Positions 16,906-26,920 are shown, counted from the first letter of the stretch. The stretch: DNA of 64,000 bases from an uncultured Eggerthellaceae bacterium (GCA_903789375.1 CAIFEB010000001.1:25302-89301), one strand, 5' to 3'. Notes: generated by a model from the letters alone, not told the origin. Numbers and translations: made by a program.

Positions 16906-18117
16906 GTGGCAACATCCGAACTCATCGAAGCATTGCAGGCGTTGGCGCACGAGCGCAAGATTGACGAATTCTACCTGATCGAGCGCTTGGAGGATTCGCT
17001 GGCGAAAAGCTACCAGCACATCCTCGACCTCGAATGGGACGCGCGCGTCACGATCGACCGCGAGACCGGCAAGATCTACGTGTACGAGCTCGTACCGATC
17101 GGCGACCCCGATCCGGAGACCGGCGAGTACACGCAGTTCGAAGAGCGCGACGTCACGCCTGACGACGTGAGCCGCATCGCCGCCCAGAACGCCAAGAGCG
17201 TCATTCGCTCCATCGTTCGCGACGCGGGCCGCCAGTCCATCTACGAGGAGTTTTCCAACCGCGTGGGCGACCTGGTCACCGGCACGGTCCTGCAGGGCAC
17301 GCCCGACTTCACCATCATCAAGATTCGCGACGGCGTCGAGGCGGAGCTTCCGCACTACGACAAGAAGCGCTACCCGGACGAGCTCAACGAGCGCCCGGCC
17401 GGCGAGCGCTACCGCCATGGCCAGCGCCTGAAGGTGCTCATCATCGATGTGCGCGATCCCGCCAAAGAGGAGCCGCGCGCTAAGGGTGACCAGCAGCGTC
17501 CGCCCATCGTCGTGTCGCGCACGCACCCCGACCTGATCCGTCGTCTGTTTGAAGTCGAGGTCCCCGAAATCTACGATGGCCTCGTCGAGGTCAAGTCCAT
17601 CGCGCGCGAGCCGGGCGTCCGCTCCAAGGTTGCCGTCGCGTCGCGCGAGCGCAATCTCGATGCGGTCGGCGCGTGCGTCGGCCCCAAGGGCAGCCGCGTG
17701 CGCATGGTTGTCGAGGAGCTGCGCAACGAGCGCGTCGACGTCATCCAGTGGGCCGAGGACCCGGCGCGCTACGTCGCCAACGCCCTGTCGCCCGCGAAGG
17801 TCAGCTCGGTTGAGGTCGACGAGCCCAACCACTACGCCACCGTCGTGGTGCCCGACGATCAGCTGTCGCTCGCCATCGGCAAGGAGGGGCAGAACGCCCG
17901 CCTCGCCGCGCGTCTGACCGGCTGGCACATCGACATCAAGAGCGCGTCGATGGCGGGTCGCTCGCTGCTCGAAGAGGACGACGACCTTCTCATCGACGAC
18001 AAGGACGAGGAAGAAAGCGACGAGTTCTGCGCGTTCGTGGGCGAGGACGGAACGCGGTGCCGCAATCATGCGCGTCCGGGTAGCCGCTATTGCGGTATCC
18101 ACGCGGATATGGAATAG
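16906..18117 (+). CDS. nusA: Transcription termination/antitermination factor NusA with C-terminal Cys/His cluster
   Basis: NusA binds RNA polymerase and nascent RNA and modulates pausing and termination. The 403 residues contain the N-terminal RNAP-binding domain (1-120), an S1 domain starting at GDLVTGTVLQG (about 122), and KH1/KH2 with VGPKGSRVRMV (about 258) and SLAIGKEGQNARLAARLTGW (about 322). The GTG start lies 2 bases after rimP. After an acidic linker, the last 29 residues form a compact Cys/His cluster, C375-x9-C385-x2-H388-x7-C396-x2-H399, which looks like a small zinc-binding module and is not part of standard NusA. Confidence 0.94.
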   Translation: MATSELIEALQALAHERKIDEFYLIERLEDSLAKSYQHILDLEWDARVTIDRETGKIYVYELVPIGDPDPETGEYTQFEERDVTPDDVSRIAAQNAKSVIRSIVRDAGRQSIYEEFSNRVGDLVTGTVLQGTPDFTIIKIRDGVEAELPHYDKKRYPDELNERPAGERYRHGQRLKVLIIDVRDPAKEEPRAKGDQQRPPIVVSRTHPDLIRRLFEVEVPEIYDGLVEVKSIAREPGVRSKVAVASRERNLDAVGACVGPKGSRVRMVVEELRNERVDVIQWAEDPARYVANALSPAKVSSVEVDEPNHYATVVVPDDQLSLAIGKEGQNARLAARLTGWHIDIKSASMAGRSLLEEDDDLLIDDKDEEESDEFCAFVGEDGTRCRNHARPGSRYCGIHADME

Positions 18118-18155
18118 TTGCAAATCAGCAAGTACGAGGTTCTCAGGGGAGAAAC

Positions 18156-18449
18156 GTGGCGAACGGCACGGAACAGATCAAACGGCAGCGCAGCTGCATC
18201 GGATGCGGGCAGAAGTTCTCGAAGGACCATCTGCTGCGCATCGTGCGCTGCAGGGACGGCAGCGTCCAGTTCGATCGGACGGGACGTGTTCCGGGCCGCG
18301 GCGCCTACGTGTGCTCGCGGAAATGTTTCGACGACGCATGGAAAGCCCGGAAACTGCAGCGTGCGCTGAAGATGAATGTGGAAACCGACGATGCGGAGCG
18401 TATCGCAGCCGATTTGGATTCGGCGCTGCGTGAGGCTGAAGTGCGATAG
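18156..18449 (+). CDS. ylxR: YlxR family RNA-binding protein (DUF448)
   Basis: This 97-residue protein belongs to the YlxR/RnpM family, small basic proteins encoded between nusA and infB in Gram-positives. In Bacillus the homologue was reported to act on RNase P. Visible motifs are the conserved RSCIGCGQKFSKDHLLRIV near the N-terminus and GRVPGRGAYVCSRKCFDDA with its second Cys pair. The GTG at 18156 is chosen because AGGGGAG lies just upstream and the N-terminus then matches family length. infB starts 9 bases later. Confidence 0.88.
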   Translation: MANGTEQIKRQRSCIGCGQKFSKDHLLRIVRCRDGSVQFDRTGRVPGRGAYVCSRKCFDDAWKARKLQRALKMNVETDDAERIAADLDSALREAEVR

Positions 18450-18458
18450 GAGTGATTT

Positions 18459-21230
18459 ATGGCGGGCATGCGGGTACAGGAGCTGGCGAAGGAATTCGGT
18501 ATATCGAGCAAGGATATGCTCGATCAGCTGCACAAGATGAAGATAAAGTCCGCGAAGAGCCATGCGAGCATGCTGTCTGACGCCGACGTCAAGAAGGTTC
18601 GCAAGGAGCTTGCCGGCGAGGTGAAGGTCGAAAAGGACGCCAAGGGCCACAAAGAGACCAAGATCGTGACGAAGGAGCAGGTCGAGGCCGAAAAGCGCCA
18701 CGAGGAGGAAGAGCGCGAGCGTCGGCGCGCCGTCGAGAAGGAGCGCGCCACGCGCGAGGCCGAGCGCGCGAAGCGCAAGGCGCCGCACGAGGCCGCAGCG
18801 AAGGATGGTGCGGACAAGCAGGCGCACGGCAAGACGGTGCGCAAGGCCGCTCCGGCGTCGCCGTTCGAGAGTCTGGCGCACCAAATCGAGGACGAGCGCG
18901 AGCGCGTGAAGCGCGAGGCCGCCGCTGCGAAGAAGCGCGCCCGCGTCGAGGCGAACGCGCGCGAGGTGGCCAAGAAGCAGGCCGTCGAGGCCGCCATCCG
19001 CGAGCGCATGAACGGCGGGCACCACAGCTCTCAGCACACCTTGCAGAAACACAAGCCGGTTCCCACGCCCGGTCGCAGCACCAAGGCGTTCAGCTCGCTT
19101 CTGTCGCAGATCGAGTCCGAGCAGAAGCGCATGGCCGAGCAGAGCAAGGCTAAGGCCGAGGCGCGCGGTCAGCGTCGCGGCGACACGCGCAACAACCAGC
19201 ACCGGGGTGGCAAGAAGAAGCACCAGCATACCGAGCAGATCGTGCCCGAGCTCGAGCAGAACGCTCCCGAGGGCAAGGACCGCTACGCCAAGATGGCCGT
19301 CCAGGTGGAGAAGCTGCAGCGCGACAAGGTCCTCGCCGAGGCGCGTGCTGCCGTCGCCGCCGCCACCACGCACGAGGGCGAAGGCCGCCGCAAGAAGCGC
19401 AAGGAGAAGCGCGAGGCCGAGGCGCGCGAGAAAGCCGAGCAGGCAGCGATCAAGAAGGGCCTCGATCCGAAGCTAGTTTTGGACGACTCGGTCGTCGAGG
19501 TGCCGCAGAACGCAACCGTCGCCGAGTTCGCCGAAGCGCTCGGCGTGCAGCCCAACGACGTCATCAAGCGCCTGTTCATGCTGGGCCAGGCGCTCACGCT
19601 CACGCAGTCGATGAGCGACGACCTGATCGAGCTCGTGGCCGACGACCTGGGCCGCAAGGTGCGCATCGTGTCTCCCGAGGAGGAGTTCGCGGTCGTCTAC
19701 CACGACACCGAGGACCAGCTCGAGCCGCGTCCGCCGGTCGTCACCGTCATGGGCCACGTCGACCACGGCAAGACGTCGCTGCTCGACGCCATCCGCCACA
19801 CCGGCGTGGCGAGCAGCGAGGCCGGCGGGATCACGCAGCGCATCGGCGCGTCGGTGGTGCACATCAACGGCCGTCAGATCACGTTCATCGACACCCCGGG
19901 CCACGAGGCGTTCACGGCCATGCGCGCGCGCGGCGCCCAGGTGACCGACGTTATCGTGCTTGTCGTCGCCGCCGACGACGGCGTCATGCCTCAGACCATC
20001 GAGGCAATCAACCACGCGAAGGCCGCAAACGTGCCGATCGTCGTGGCCGTCAACAAGATCGACAAGCCGGGTGCCAACCCTGACCGCGTGCGCCAGGAGC
20101 TCGTCGAGTACGGCGTCGTGCCCGAGGAGTGGGGCGGCAAGAACATGTTCGTCAACGTGTCGGCCAAGAAGAAGCTGCACATCGACGACCTGCTCGAGAC
20201 CATCCTGCTGCAGGCCGACGTGCTCGAGCTGAAGGCCAACCCCAACGCCGAGGCATCCGGCTTCGTCATCGAGTCCAAGCTGGACAAGGGCCGTGGCCCT
20301 GTGGCGACGGTGCTCGTACAGCGCGGCACGCTCCATCCGGGCGACTACGTCGTTGCCGGCACGTCGTACGGCCGCGTGCGCGCCCTCATCGATCCGCATG
20401 GCAAGCGCTTCAAGGAAGCTAAGCCGTCGGATCCGGCCGAGGTGCTCGGCCTGAACAGCGTACCGGTCGCCGGCGACGAGTTCCGCGTGTTCGAGAACGA
20501 GCGCGACGCGAAGAAGCTCGCCGAGGAGCGCGCGCTGCGCGAACGTCGCGCGGCTCAGGACAAGCGCTCGCACATGAGCCTGGACGAGCTGTTCAACCGC
20601 ATCGAAGAGGGCAAGCAGACCGACCTGAACCTCATCGTGAAGGCCGATGTCCAGGGCTCGATCGAGGCGCTGCGCGATGCGTTCGACAAGATGGACCAGT
20701 CCGAGGTGCGCATCAACATCGTGCACTCCGCCGTCGGCGGCATCACCGAGACGGACGTCACGCTGGCTGCGGCGTCGGACGCCATCATCATCGGTTTCAA
20801 CGTACGCCCGACCGGCAAGTCCAAGCAGCTCGCCGAGAAGGAGAAGGTGGACATCCGCCTGTACCGCGTCATCTACCAGGCTATCGAGGACATCAACGCC
20901 GCACGCGTCGGCCTGCTCAAGCCCGACATCGTCGAGGAGGACACAGGCGTCGCGGAGATTCGCGAGCTGTTCCACGTGCCCAAGGTGGGCACCGTCGCCG
21001 GCTGCTATGTCAACGAGGGCGAGCTGCACCGCGACGACAAGGTTCGCGTCGTGCGCGACGGCACCGTCGTGTTCGAGGGCGAGCTGGCCAGCATGCGCCG
21101 CTTCAAGGACGACGTGAAGTCCGTGAAGCAGGGCTACGAGTGCGGCTTGGGCGTCAAGGGATTCCAGGACCTCAAGGTGGGCGACACCATCGAGGGTTAC
21201 GTCGTGAAGGAAGTCGAGCGTACCGAGTAG
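18459..21230 (+). CDS. infB: Translation initiation factor IF-2
   Basis: IF-2 is the GTPase that brings fMet-tRNA to the 30S subunit. The 923 residues include an N-terminal IF2_N domain ([21 protein letters not shown]) and a long Lys/Glu/Arg/Ala-rich disordered region (about 55-330). A second IF2_N-like stretch follows ([19 protein letters not shown], about 346), then the G domain with GHVDHGKTS (about 432), DTPGHEAF (about 478) and NKID (about 532), and the C-terminal domains. TAGGAGTGATTT precedes the ATG; the Met three residues later is a possible alternative. Confidence 0.96.
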   Translation: MAGMRVQELAKEFGISSKDMLDQLHKMKIKSAKSHASMLSDADVKKVRKELAGEVKVEKDAKGHKETKIVTKEQVEAEKRHEEEERERRRAVEKERATREAERAKRKAPHEAAAKDGADKQAHGKTVRKAAPASPFESLAHQIEDERERVKREAAAAKKRARVEANAREVAKKQAVEAAIRERMNGGHHSSQHTLQKHKPVPTPGRSTKAFSSLLSQIESEQKRMAEQSKAKAEARGQRRGDTRNNQHRGGKKKHQHTEQIVPELEQNAPEGKDRYAKMAVQVEKLQRDKVLAEARAAVAAATTHEGEGRRKKRKEKREAEAREKAEQAAIKKGLDPKLVLDDSVVEVPQNATVAEFAEALGVQPNDVIKRLFMLGQALTLTQSMSDDLIELVADDLGRKVRIVSPEEEFAVVYHDTEDQLEPRPPVVTVMGHVDHGKTSLLDAIRHTGVASSEAGGITQRIGASVVHINGRQITFIDTPGHEAFTAMRARGAQVTDVIVLVVAADDGVMPQTIEAINHAKAANVPIVVAVNKIDKPGANPDRVRQELVEYGVVPEEWGGKNMFVNVSAKKKLHIDDLLETILLQADVLELKANPNAEASGFVIESKLDKGRGPVATVLVQRGTLHPGDYVVAGTSYGRVRALIDPHGKRFKEAKPSDPAEVLGLNSVPVAGDEFRVFENERDAKKLAEERALRERRAAQDKRSHMSLDELFNRIEEGKQTDLNLIVKADVQGSIEALRDAFDKMDQSEVRINIVHSAVGGITETDVTLAAASDAIIIGFNVRPTGKSKQLAEKEKVDIRLYRVIYQAIEDINAARVGLLKPDIVEEDTGVAEIRELFHVPKVGTVAGCYVNEGELHRDDKVRVVRDGTVVFEGELASMRRFKDDVKSVKQGYECGLGVKGFQDLKVGDTIEGYVVKEVERTE

Positions 21231-21256
21231 CGCGTACTCGCATCGCTCAAGTTCGA

Positions 21257-21295
21257 ACAGGCGTCGGGCGGATGCGACCGTCCGGCGCCTGTTTT
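21257..21295 (+). terminator. Terminator between infB and rbfA
   Basis: Fifteen-base arms 21257-21271 and 21278-21292 pair fully, with two G-U pairs, around the loop ATGCGA and are followed by TTT and C. It lies in the 84-base gap between infB and rbfA, so rbfA-nrnA-truB-ribF may receive reduced readthrough. Confidence 0.75.
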
Positions 21296-21314
21296 CGCAA
21301 GGAGGCGAACAGCC

Positions 21315-21860
21315 GTGAAGCAAGGAGCATCGAGCCGCCGCGTCAACGAACAGGCGCGGCAGGTCATCGCCGAAATCGTCATGTTCGAGATCAACGACCC
21401 GCGCTTGGATCTGGTGACCATCACCGGGTGCGAGGTGAGCTTCGACCGCAGCGTGTGCAACGTCTACTTCACCGCCGAGAAGGGCTCGTACGAAAGCGTG
21501 CAGAAGGCTCTTGAAGCGGCGTCGGGGCGCATCCGTTCGCTCATGGGGCGGAAGCTGCCGTGGCGCATGGCGCCCGAGCTGCGCTTCTTCCTGGACAAGT
21601 CGGTTGACCAGGCGGAGCGCATCGCCATCGCCATCCAGCACGAGCGCAAGCGCAACGCGGAGCTCGAGGCCGAGCGCGAAGCGCGCAAGGCGGGTATCGC
21701 GGGTGCGGACGCCGGCCAGAAGGCCGCTGAAGAGGAGGAAGACGGCAGCGCTGCCGAATCGGACGCCAACACGGAGGGCGCGACGACCGCAGCCGACGGC
21801 GCCGCCGCGTCGGACGGCGCAGCTGATGGCGCGGGCGATGACGAAGGAGATCGCCGATGA
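21315..21860 (+). CDS. rbfA: 30S ribosome-binding factor RbfA with acidic tail
   Basis: RbfA binds the 30S subunit during late maturation. Residues 1-110 form the KH-like RbfA domain (RRVNEQARQVIAEIVMFEI, DPRLDLVTITGCEVS, LPWRMAPELRFFLDKSVD). The remaining 70 residues are an Ala/Glu/Asp-rich low-complexity tail absent from typical RbfA of 115-130 residues. It starts with GTG, with AAGGAGG upstream. Its stop overlaps the next gene (ATGA). Confidence 0.9.
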   Translation: MKQGASSRRVNEQARQVIAEIVMFEINDPRLDLVTITGCEVSFDRSVCNVYFTAEKGSYESVQKALEAASGRIRSLMGRKLPWRMAPELRFFLDKSVDQAERIAIAIQHERKRNAELEAEREARKAGIAGADAGQKAAEEEEDGSAAESDANTEGATTAADGAAASDGAADGAGDDEGDRR

Positions 21861-22912
21861 CGTGCACGCCGCAGACGAACGCCACGCTGTCCGAAATCGC
21901 CGACAAGCTTGCGGCCTGCGACGATTTCGTCATCTGCGGGCATATGAGCCCCGACGGCGACTGCGTGGGCTCGCAGCTCGCGCTTGCACACGCCCTGCGC
22001 CGCCTTGGCAAGACGGTCACGTGCGTGCTCGTATCCAACGAGAAGCTCGATCCCACGCTCACGTTTCTGCCGGGCGCCGACGAGCTCATCTACGCGGGCG
22101 CGTTCCGGGGCGTGTGCCGCACGTTCGTGGGCGTCGACGTGCCCAATCGCGAGCGCATCGGCCAAGCGGCCGAGAAGCTCTTCGACAAGGCGACGACGAC
22201 CATCACCATCGACCATCACGCGTACGACACGCGGATGTCTCAGCTGGCCTACGTCGAACCCGACTCCGCCTCGACGACGATGCTCGTCTGGGAGGTAGCG
22301 AAGCTGCTCGGGGAGCGCAAGCCCGACGGCGCGCTGCCGTTTCCGGGCATCACGACCGACATCGCCCAATGCGCTTTGTGCGGCCTCATGACCGACACGG
22401 GCGGGTTCCGCTACCAGAACGCCGACGTGCGGTCGTTCAAAGCGGCATCGGAGATGGTGTCGTGCGGCGCGATGCCGTCTGACATCGCACGCGAAGCGTT
22501 CCAGAACCGCTCGATTCCCTCGCTCAAGCTCGAGGCGCTCGCTATCGATCGTATGGAGGTTTTCGCCGATGGCGCCTGCGTGATCAGCTGGGTGTCATTC
22601 GACGACATGTGCGCGGTCGGGGCGACGAAGTCCGATTCGGAACCGCTCATCAACACGCTTCGAACGGTGCGTGGCGCCGAGGTCGCATGCATGCTGCGCG
22701 ACCAGCGCTCGTCGGTCAAGGGCAGCCTGCGCGCGAAAGGCGACGTGGACGTCAACAAAATCGCCGCGCTGTTCGGCGGCGGCGGTCACAAGGCGGCTGC
22801 CGGCTTCACGGTCGACCTGCCGTTCCACAAGGCGTACAAGAAGGTCGTCGAGGCGCTCGAGCACGCCGTGCGCGAGCAGGTCGGAGAATGCGGGCAGGTG
22901 GACGCGCAGTGA
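21857..22912 (+). CDS. nrnA: DHH family phosphoesterase, NrnA-like (oligoribonuclease / pAp phosphatase)
   Basis: NrnA-type DHH/DHHA1 enzymes degrade short oligoribonucleotides and dephosphorylate 3'-phosphoadenosine 5'-phosphate. The 351 residues contain the DHH core (CGHMSPDGDCVGSQLAL, GVDVPNRERIG, the signature TIDHHAYD at about 118, GLMTDTGGFRY) and the C-terminal DHHA1 domain with GGGGHKAAAGF at about 307. Its position between rbfA and truB is the usual one in Gram-positives. The start overlaps rbfA and the stop overlaps the truB GTG, so translation is coupled on both sides. Confidence 0.9.
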   Translation: MTCTPQTNATLSEIADKLAACDDFVICGHMSPDGDCVGSQLALAHALRRLGKTVTCVLVSNEKLDPTLTFLPGADELIYAGAFRGVCRTFVGVDVPNRERIGQAAEKLFDKATTTITIDHHAYDTRMSQLAYVEPDSASTTMLVWEVAKLLGERKPDGALPFPGITTDIAQCALCGLMTDTGGFRYQNADVRSFKAASEMVSCGAMPSDIAREAFQNRSIPSLKLEALAIDRMEVFADGACVISWVSFDDMCAVGATKSDSEPLINTLRTVRGAEVACMLRDQRSSVKGSLRAKGDVDVNKIAALFGGGGHKAAAGFTVDLPFHKAYKKVVEALEHAVREQVGECGQVDAQ

Positions 22913-23907
22913 AGCGCGGGCAAACCGACCTGTCGCTCGTCGTCGCGGTGAACAAACCCGAGGGCATGACCTCGCACGATGTGGTCAACCGCTGCCGCAC
23001 CATCTTCGGCGAGAAGCGCGTGGGGCACACGGGCACGCTCGACCCGCTCGCGTCGGGCGTGCTGCCCATCTGCATCGGCCCGGCGACCCGGCTGAGCACC
23101 TACCTGACGGCGAACGAGAAGCGCTATCGCGTGCGCGTCGGGTTCGGCTTCGAAACGGACACCGACGACCGCGAGGGTGCGCCCACGGAACGGGGAACCG
23201 TTCCCAGCAGGCTGTTCGAGGATGATTTCGCGCGGGCGTACCTCGCGGGGCTCATCGGCGAGCACGACCAGGTGCCGCCCGCGTACTCGGCCATCAAGGT
23301 CAACGGCCGCAAGGCGTACGAGCGCGTGCGGCGTGGCGAGGACGTCCAGCTGGAGCCGCGGCGCATCACCATCATGGCAGCAGAGCTCGTACGCGTCGGC
23401 GAGGACGACATGGCGCGGGCTTTCTGGGACGTCGACTTCGCGGTGTCGAAGGGGACCTACATCCGCGCCATCGCACGCGACATGGGCCGCGAGCTGGGAT
23501 GCCCGGCGCATGTCGAAGAGCTCGAGCGGACGCGGTCGGGGCGCATCGCGCTCGACGACTGCGTGTCGCTCGAATCGCTCGCATCGCTCAAGGAGCAGGC
23601 GGCGATCGACCCCGTGCGCATCCTCGGATGCCGGTTCGCATTCGCGGACGACATCGAGAAGCGCGTGGCGAACGGCGCGCCGGTGGACGCCGCCGCGCTG
23701 CGTCTGTACAAGCCGCTCCCGATGGTGGGCGACGAGCGCATCTGCGCGTGCTCGACGACGCTCGAGCCGTCTGATGCCGCGCCCTCGCAGGGCGAGGTGG
23801 TTGCGCTCGTGGCGGAGAACCGGCTCATCGCGTTGTACGCCTACGACGAGCGCGACGGGTTGTTCCGTTCGAAGTGCGGTTTCGCAGAGGGGGTCTATCG
23901 TGGCTGA
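22909..23907 (+). CDS. truB: tRNA pseudouridine(55) synthase
   Basis: TruB makes pseudouridine 55 in the T-loop of tRNAs. The 332 residues have NKPEGMTSHDVVNRCR, the catalytic Asp in GHTGTLDPLASGVLPI (about residue 47), PPAYSAIKVNGRKAYERVRRG and SKGTYIRAIARDMG, followed by a C-terminal PUA-like extension. I choose the GTG at 22909, which overlaps the nrnA stop (GTGA); upstream codons are the other frame of nrnA. Its last 8 bases overlap ribF. Confidence 0.94.
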   Translation: MKRGQTDLSLVVAVNKPEGMTSHDVVNRCRTIFGEKRVGHTGTLDPLASGVLPICIGPATRLSTYLTANEKRYRVRVGFGFETDTDDREGAPTERGTVPSRLFEDDFARAYLAGLIGEHDQVPPAYSAIKVNGRKAYERVRRGEDVQLEPRRITIMAAELVRVGEDDMARAFWDVDFAVSKGTYIRAIARDMGRELGCPAHVEELERTRSGRIALDDCVSLESLASLKEQAAIDPVRILGCRFAFADDIEKRVANGAPVDAAALRLYKPLPMVGDERICACSTTLEPSDAAPSQGEVVALVAENRLIALYAYDERDGLFRSKCGFAEGVYRG

Positions 23908-24838
23908 AAGTCCAGCTCAGATAGTTGTTCTTGACGGATCGCCGCAGGCGATGGACGTGCTGCGGCACAGCTCGTGCGCGTTCGGCGTGTTCGACGGCGT
24001 TCACAAGGGCCATTGCTACATCATCGGCCGGGCTATCGCCGCGGCGAAGGAGCGCGGGGGACGGTCGGTCGTGCTCACGTTCGACCGCGATCCCGACGAG
24101 CTGTTTCGTCCCGACAAACTGAAAAAGCTGCTCTCGAACGAGGACCGATTGAAGGCGCTTGCGACGACCGGCGTCGACGCCGTGGCGGTCCTGCGGTTCA
24201 CGCGCGATTTCGCGGCGCTCGAACCCGAGGTGTTCCTCGACTCGACGTTCGACCGTGCGCTGCCGGCGAGCATCCATGTGGGCTGCGACTTCGCCTACGG
24301 GGCGCGTGCGGCGGGAAGCCTTTCTGACCTCAAACGGTGGGGAGGCGCCCACGGCGTGGACGTTGACGGCTACGACCTCGTCAGCGAAGACGGCGCGCCC
24401 ATCACGGCGACGCGCATCCGCGGGCTGCTCGCCACGGGCGATGTCGCCGAGGCGAATGAGCTCCTGGGTCGGCCGTACCGCGTGCACGGCACTGTGCGCG
24501 AGGGCCGTGGCGAGGGCCGCGACCTGGGATTTCGCACGGCGAACCTCGTCGTCAGCCCGCAGATGCGCGCGCTCGGCGACGGCGTGTACGCCGCCTGGGC
24601 CGAAGTCGAGGGCGCCCGGTACAAGGCGGCTGTATCGGTGGGCATCGCGCCGACGTTCGCCGACGAGGCGACGGCGACGATGGAGATTCACCTGCTCGAC
24701 TTCGACCGCAACATCTACGGGCAGGACATCGCCGTCGACTTCATGGCATGGCTGCGGCCGATGATGAAGTTCTCCTCGACCGAGGAGCTGGTGAGCACGG
24801 TCATGGGCAATATCGCGTGGGTGCGCGAAAACCTGTAG
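23900..24838 (+). CDS. ribF: Bifunctional riboflavin kinase / FAD synthetase
   Basis: RibF phosphorylates riboflavin to FMN and adenylates it to FAD. The 312 residues have the N-terminal nucleotidyltransferase domain (AFGVFDGVHKGHCYIIGRA, VGCDFAYGARAAG, ITATRIRGLLATGDV) and the C-terminal flavokinase domain (GTVREGRGEGRDLGFRTANL, GVYAAWAEV, EIHLLDFDRNIYG). The GTG at 23900 has AGAGGGGG upstream and overlaps the truB stop by 8 bases. The usual downstream rpsO is not next here; a terminator follows. Confidence 0.94.
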   Translation: MAESPAQIVVLDGSPQAMDVLRHSSCAFGVFDGVHKGHCYIIGRAIAAAKERGGRSVVLTFDRDPDELFRPDKLKKLLSNEDRLKALATTGVDAVAVLRFTRDFAALEPEVFLDSTFDRALPASIHVGCDFAYGARAAGSLSDLKRWGGAHGVDVDGYDLVSEDGAPITATRIRGLLATGDVAEANELLGRPYRVHGTVREGRGEGRDLGFRTANLVVSPQMRALGDGVYAAWAEVEGARYKAAVSVGIAPTFADEATATMEIHLLDFDRNIYGQDIAVDFMAWLRPMMKFSSTEELVSTVMGNIAWVRENL

Positions 24839-24862
24839 GCGCATACGCTGGTGTATGCTCAC

Positions 24863-24896
24863 AAGGCCGGATTTCGAAAAAACGAAGCCCGGCTTT
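24863..24896 (+). terminator. Hairpin terminator after ribF
   Basis: The arms 24863-24876 and 24883-24896 pair around a loop of six A, with one mismatch and two G-U pairs. The hairpin lies between convergent ribF and the yfcE-like gene. The minus strand has the six T in the loop. Confidence 0.6.
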
Positions 24897-25030
24897 GTCG
24901 ATTTTGGCCATCTCGACGGGGTGCTCGCGTCAGGGCGGCATCGCACGGTGCTGAGCTGGCCCCAGGCAGCGAGCCACGCTGGCTTGCGTGAAGGGCGGGA
25001 CCGTCTCGGGTGAAGAGCCGTATCGGATTC

Positions 25031-25579
25031 CTACAGGGCAAGCTCCTGCAGCGTCGTACCGTCTTCGAGCCGGCACAGGCGTGCGCAATCGTCGTCGACG
25101 ACGGCATAGCTCGCCGTGCCGTCCTTGGGGATGGATGTGCTTCCTGGATCCAGAAACACCAGGCTGTCCCGCTGCTCGAGCACCTTCACATGCGTGTGGC
25201 CGCTTGCGAACACCGTTCCTGCGGGAAGCTTCGGCGGGTCTTCCGGCGCAAGGTGCAAACGATGGCCGTGCGTGAGGAAGAGCGTGCGCGCAGGCGTTGC
25301 GATCTGCGCGTAGGGCGCCATGCACGGGAAATCGAGCACCCACTGGTCCACCTCGGCTTCGCAGTTGCCCTTGACAGCGACGATGCGGTCAGCGTAGCGG
25401 TTGAGGATGTCGGCCGTGCGCTGGGGATCGTACCCTTCGGGCAGGGCGTTGCGCGGGCCGTGGTAGAGCAGGTCGCCGAGCAGGGCGATGCGGTCGGGAT
25501 CGACCTCGTCGATGCGCGCAGCGAGTTTTTCCGCTGCTGCAGCGGAGCCGTGGATGTCGGATGCGATGAGGATGATCAC
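25031..25579 (-). CDS. yfcE: YfcE-type metallophosphoesterase
   Basis: This 182-residue calcineurin-like phosphoesterase has all metal-binding blocks of the YfcE/MJ0936 group: IASDIHGS, LLGDLLYHGPRN, VKGNCEAEVD, LTHGHRLHL and FASGHTHVKVLE. Characterised relatives hydrolyse phosphodiesters in vitro; the physiological substrate is unknown. The GTG at 25579 is chosen because AAAGGA lies about 6 bases upstream and the sequence then begins directly in the first strand (VIILIASDIHG). An earlier ATG would add 36 unrelated residues. It lies 117 bases downstream of dgt on the same strand and may be co-transcribed. Confidence 0.88.
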   Translation of the reverse strand: MIILIASDIHGSAAAAEKLAARIDEVDPDRIALLGDLLYHGPRNALPEGYDPQRTADILNRYADRIVAVKGNCEAEVDQWVLDFPCMAPYAQIATPARTLFLTHGHRLHLAPEDPPKLPAGTVFASGHTHVKVLEQRDSLVFLDPGSTSIPKDGTASYAVVDDDCARLCRLEDGTTLQELAL

Positions 25580-25696
25580 GGGAGTCCTTTCGGTTGGGTG
25601 GCGACGGTTGGATGACATCGGCCAGCTTCCACCGAGCTGTCTGCCGGCGGTGTCGGCCCGGCATCGAGCACGCGAGCGCTGCACCAAGCGCCCCGA

Positions 25697-26920
25697 TCAC
25701 TTCAAATCGTAGCAGTAGTCGCGGATCTGCACGCGGTGGGTGCTGTTCGGGAACAGGTGGCGGTGCAGTGCCAGGAAGTAGCTGTCGGTCATCGACGAGA
25801 TGTAGTCGACGACGATCGTGTTGGGGTCCTGCGCCAGGTAGCCTTCGGGCGTGATGCTCTTCGAGTCGTGGCAGAGGCGCTGCACGTGGTGGAGGAAGAC
25901 CGGCGACGACTCATCGCCGCGCTCGAGGTCGGTGAGCAGCCGTTCGTACATCTCGGAAAACATCTCCTGCACGACGTTGCGCGCATCGGCAGCCAGACCC
26001 TCGCGGTCGTAGATGCGCTCGTAGTTCTGCCGTTTTGCGCGGACGAGGTCGCGAAACCCTTCCTCGCTCAGGGCGATGTGGTCGGTGCGGTAGCTGTGGT
26101 TGACGATGTCGACCGTCAGGTTGTTGAGGATCTGCGCGTTCGTCGTGCCGATGTAGTCGGAATCGAACGAATCGGGCGAGTCGATGAGCCCCATGGCCAT
26201 GGCGTCCTGGCGGTCCTTGCCCACGTAGGCCACCATGTCGCAGATGCGCACGACGCAGCCCTCGAGCGTGGACGGCCGCAGCTGCTTGATGGCGGAAGCG
26301 TTGCGCGTGCATGCGTCAACCGTTTCATCGAGCTGGGAGAACGTCGTGCAGTCGCCGGTTTTCAGCACCTGCTGGGCGAACTCGCCGTTGTGGCAGAGGG
26401 CGCCGTCGAGCGTCTGCAGGCTGATGTTTCGCCGGTACAGGCGGTCCATCACGCGCACCGACTGCACGTTGTGGTGGAAGCTCCGCCCGGTGCGCTCTTC
26501 CAGACACTCGCTCAGGAAGCGTTCGCCCGCGTGGCCGAACGGCGTGTGCCCCAGGTCGTGTCCGAGCGCGATGGCCTCGATGAGCTGCGTGTTCAGCCCC
26601 AGAAGCTCGCCGACGGCGCGCGCTGCGCGGCTTACGAGCTGGACGTGCAGTCCGCGTCGGCAGATCTCGTCGTTCTCGACGAGGCTGAAGACCTGCGTCT
26701 TGTCAGCGTAGCGGTTGTAGGCTGGCAGGTTCAGGATCTTCTCGATGTCGCGCGCGAATGCGGGGCGGGTGAGCGTCGCCGCATCGTGCGGATTGTCCTC
26801 GCGGCGCGTGACGTTCTCGTCGCGAAACGCGCAGGGGTTGACCCAATGGTCTTCACGGTCTTCGCGGATGGTCCGCTCGATGGCTGGGTCGAGGGTGAGA
26901 TAGGGGACTTCCGTGCTCAT
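25697..26920 (-). CDS. dgt: Deoxyguanosinetriphosphate triphosphohydrolase-like HD protein
   Basis: This 407-residue HD-domain protein belongs to the dGTPase family, which hydrolyses dNTPs to nucleosides and tripolyphosphate. Visible blocks are YADKTQVFSL, GLHVQLVSRAARAVG (first His), the HD signature ALGHDLGHTPFGHAGE at about residues 115-130, HHNVQSVRV, and CDMVAYVGKDRQDAM. I choose the ATG at 26920 (MSTEVPYLTL), with GAAGGAG upstream, over an upstream in-frame start that adds 96 non-conserved residues. It is divergent from dnaG. Confidence 0.9.
   Translation of the reverse strand: MSTEVPYLTLDPAIERTIREDREDHWVNPCAFRDENVTRREDNPHDAATLTRPAFARDIEKILNLPAYNRYADKTQVFSLVENDEICRRGLHVQLVSRAARAVGELLGLNTQLIEAIALGHDLGHTPFGHAGERFLSECLEERTGRSFHHNVQSVRVMDRLYRRNISLQTLDGALCHNGEFAQQVLKTGDCTTFSQLDETVDACTRNASAIKQLRPSTLEGCVVRICDMVAYVGKDRQDAMAMGLIDSPDSFDSDYIGTTNAQILNNLTVDIVNHSYRTDHIALSEEGFRDLVRAKRQNYERIYDREGLAADARNVVQEMFSEMYERLLTDLERGDESSPVFLHHVQRLCHDSKSITPEGYLAQDPNTIVVDYISSMTDSYFLALHRHLFPNSTHRVQIRDYCYDLK

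Noticed and set aside
16908..24838. Whether internal frame breaks exist in the nusA-ribF cluster
   Set aside because: All eight genes read through their full family motifs with normal overlaps; no frameshift was seen.
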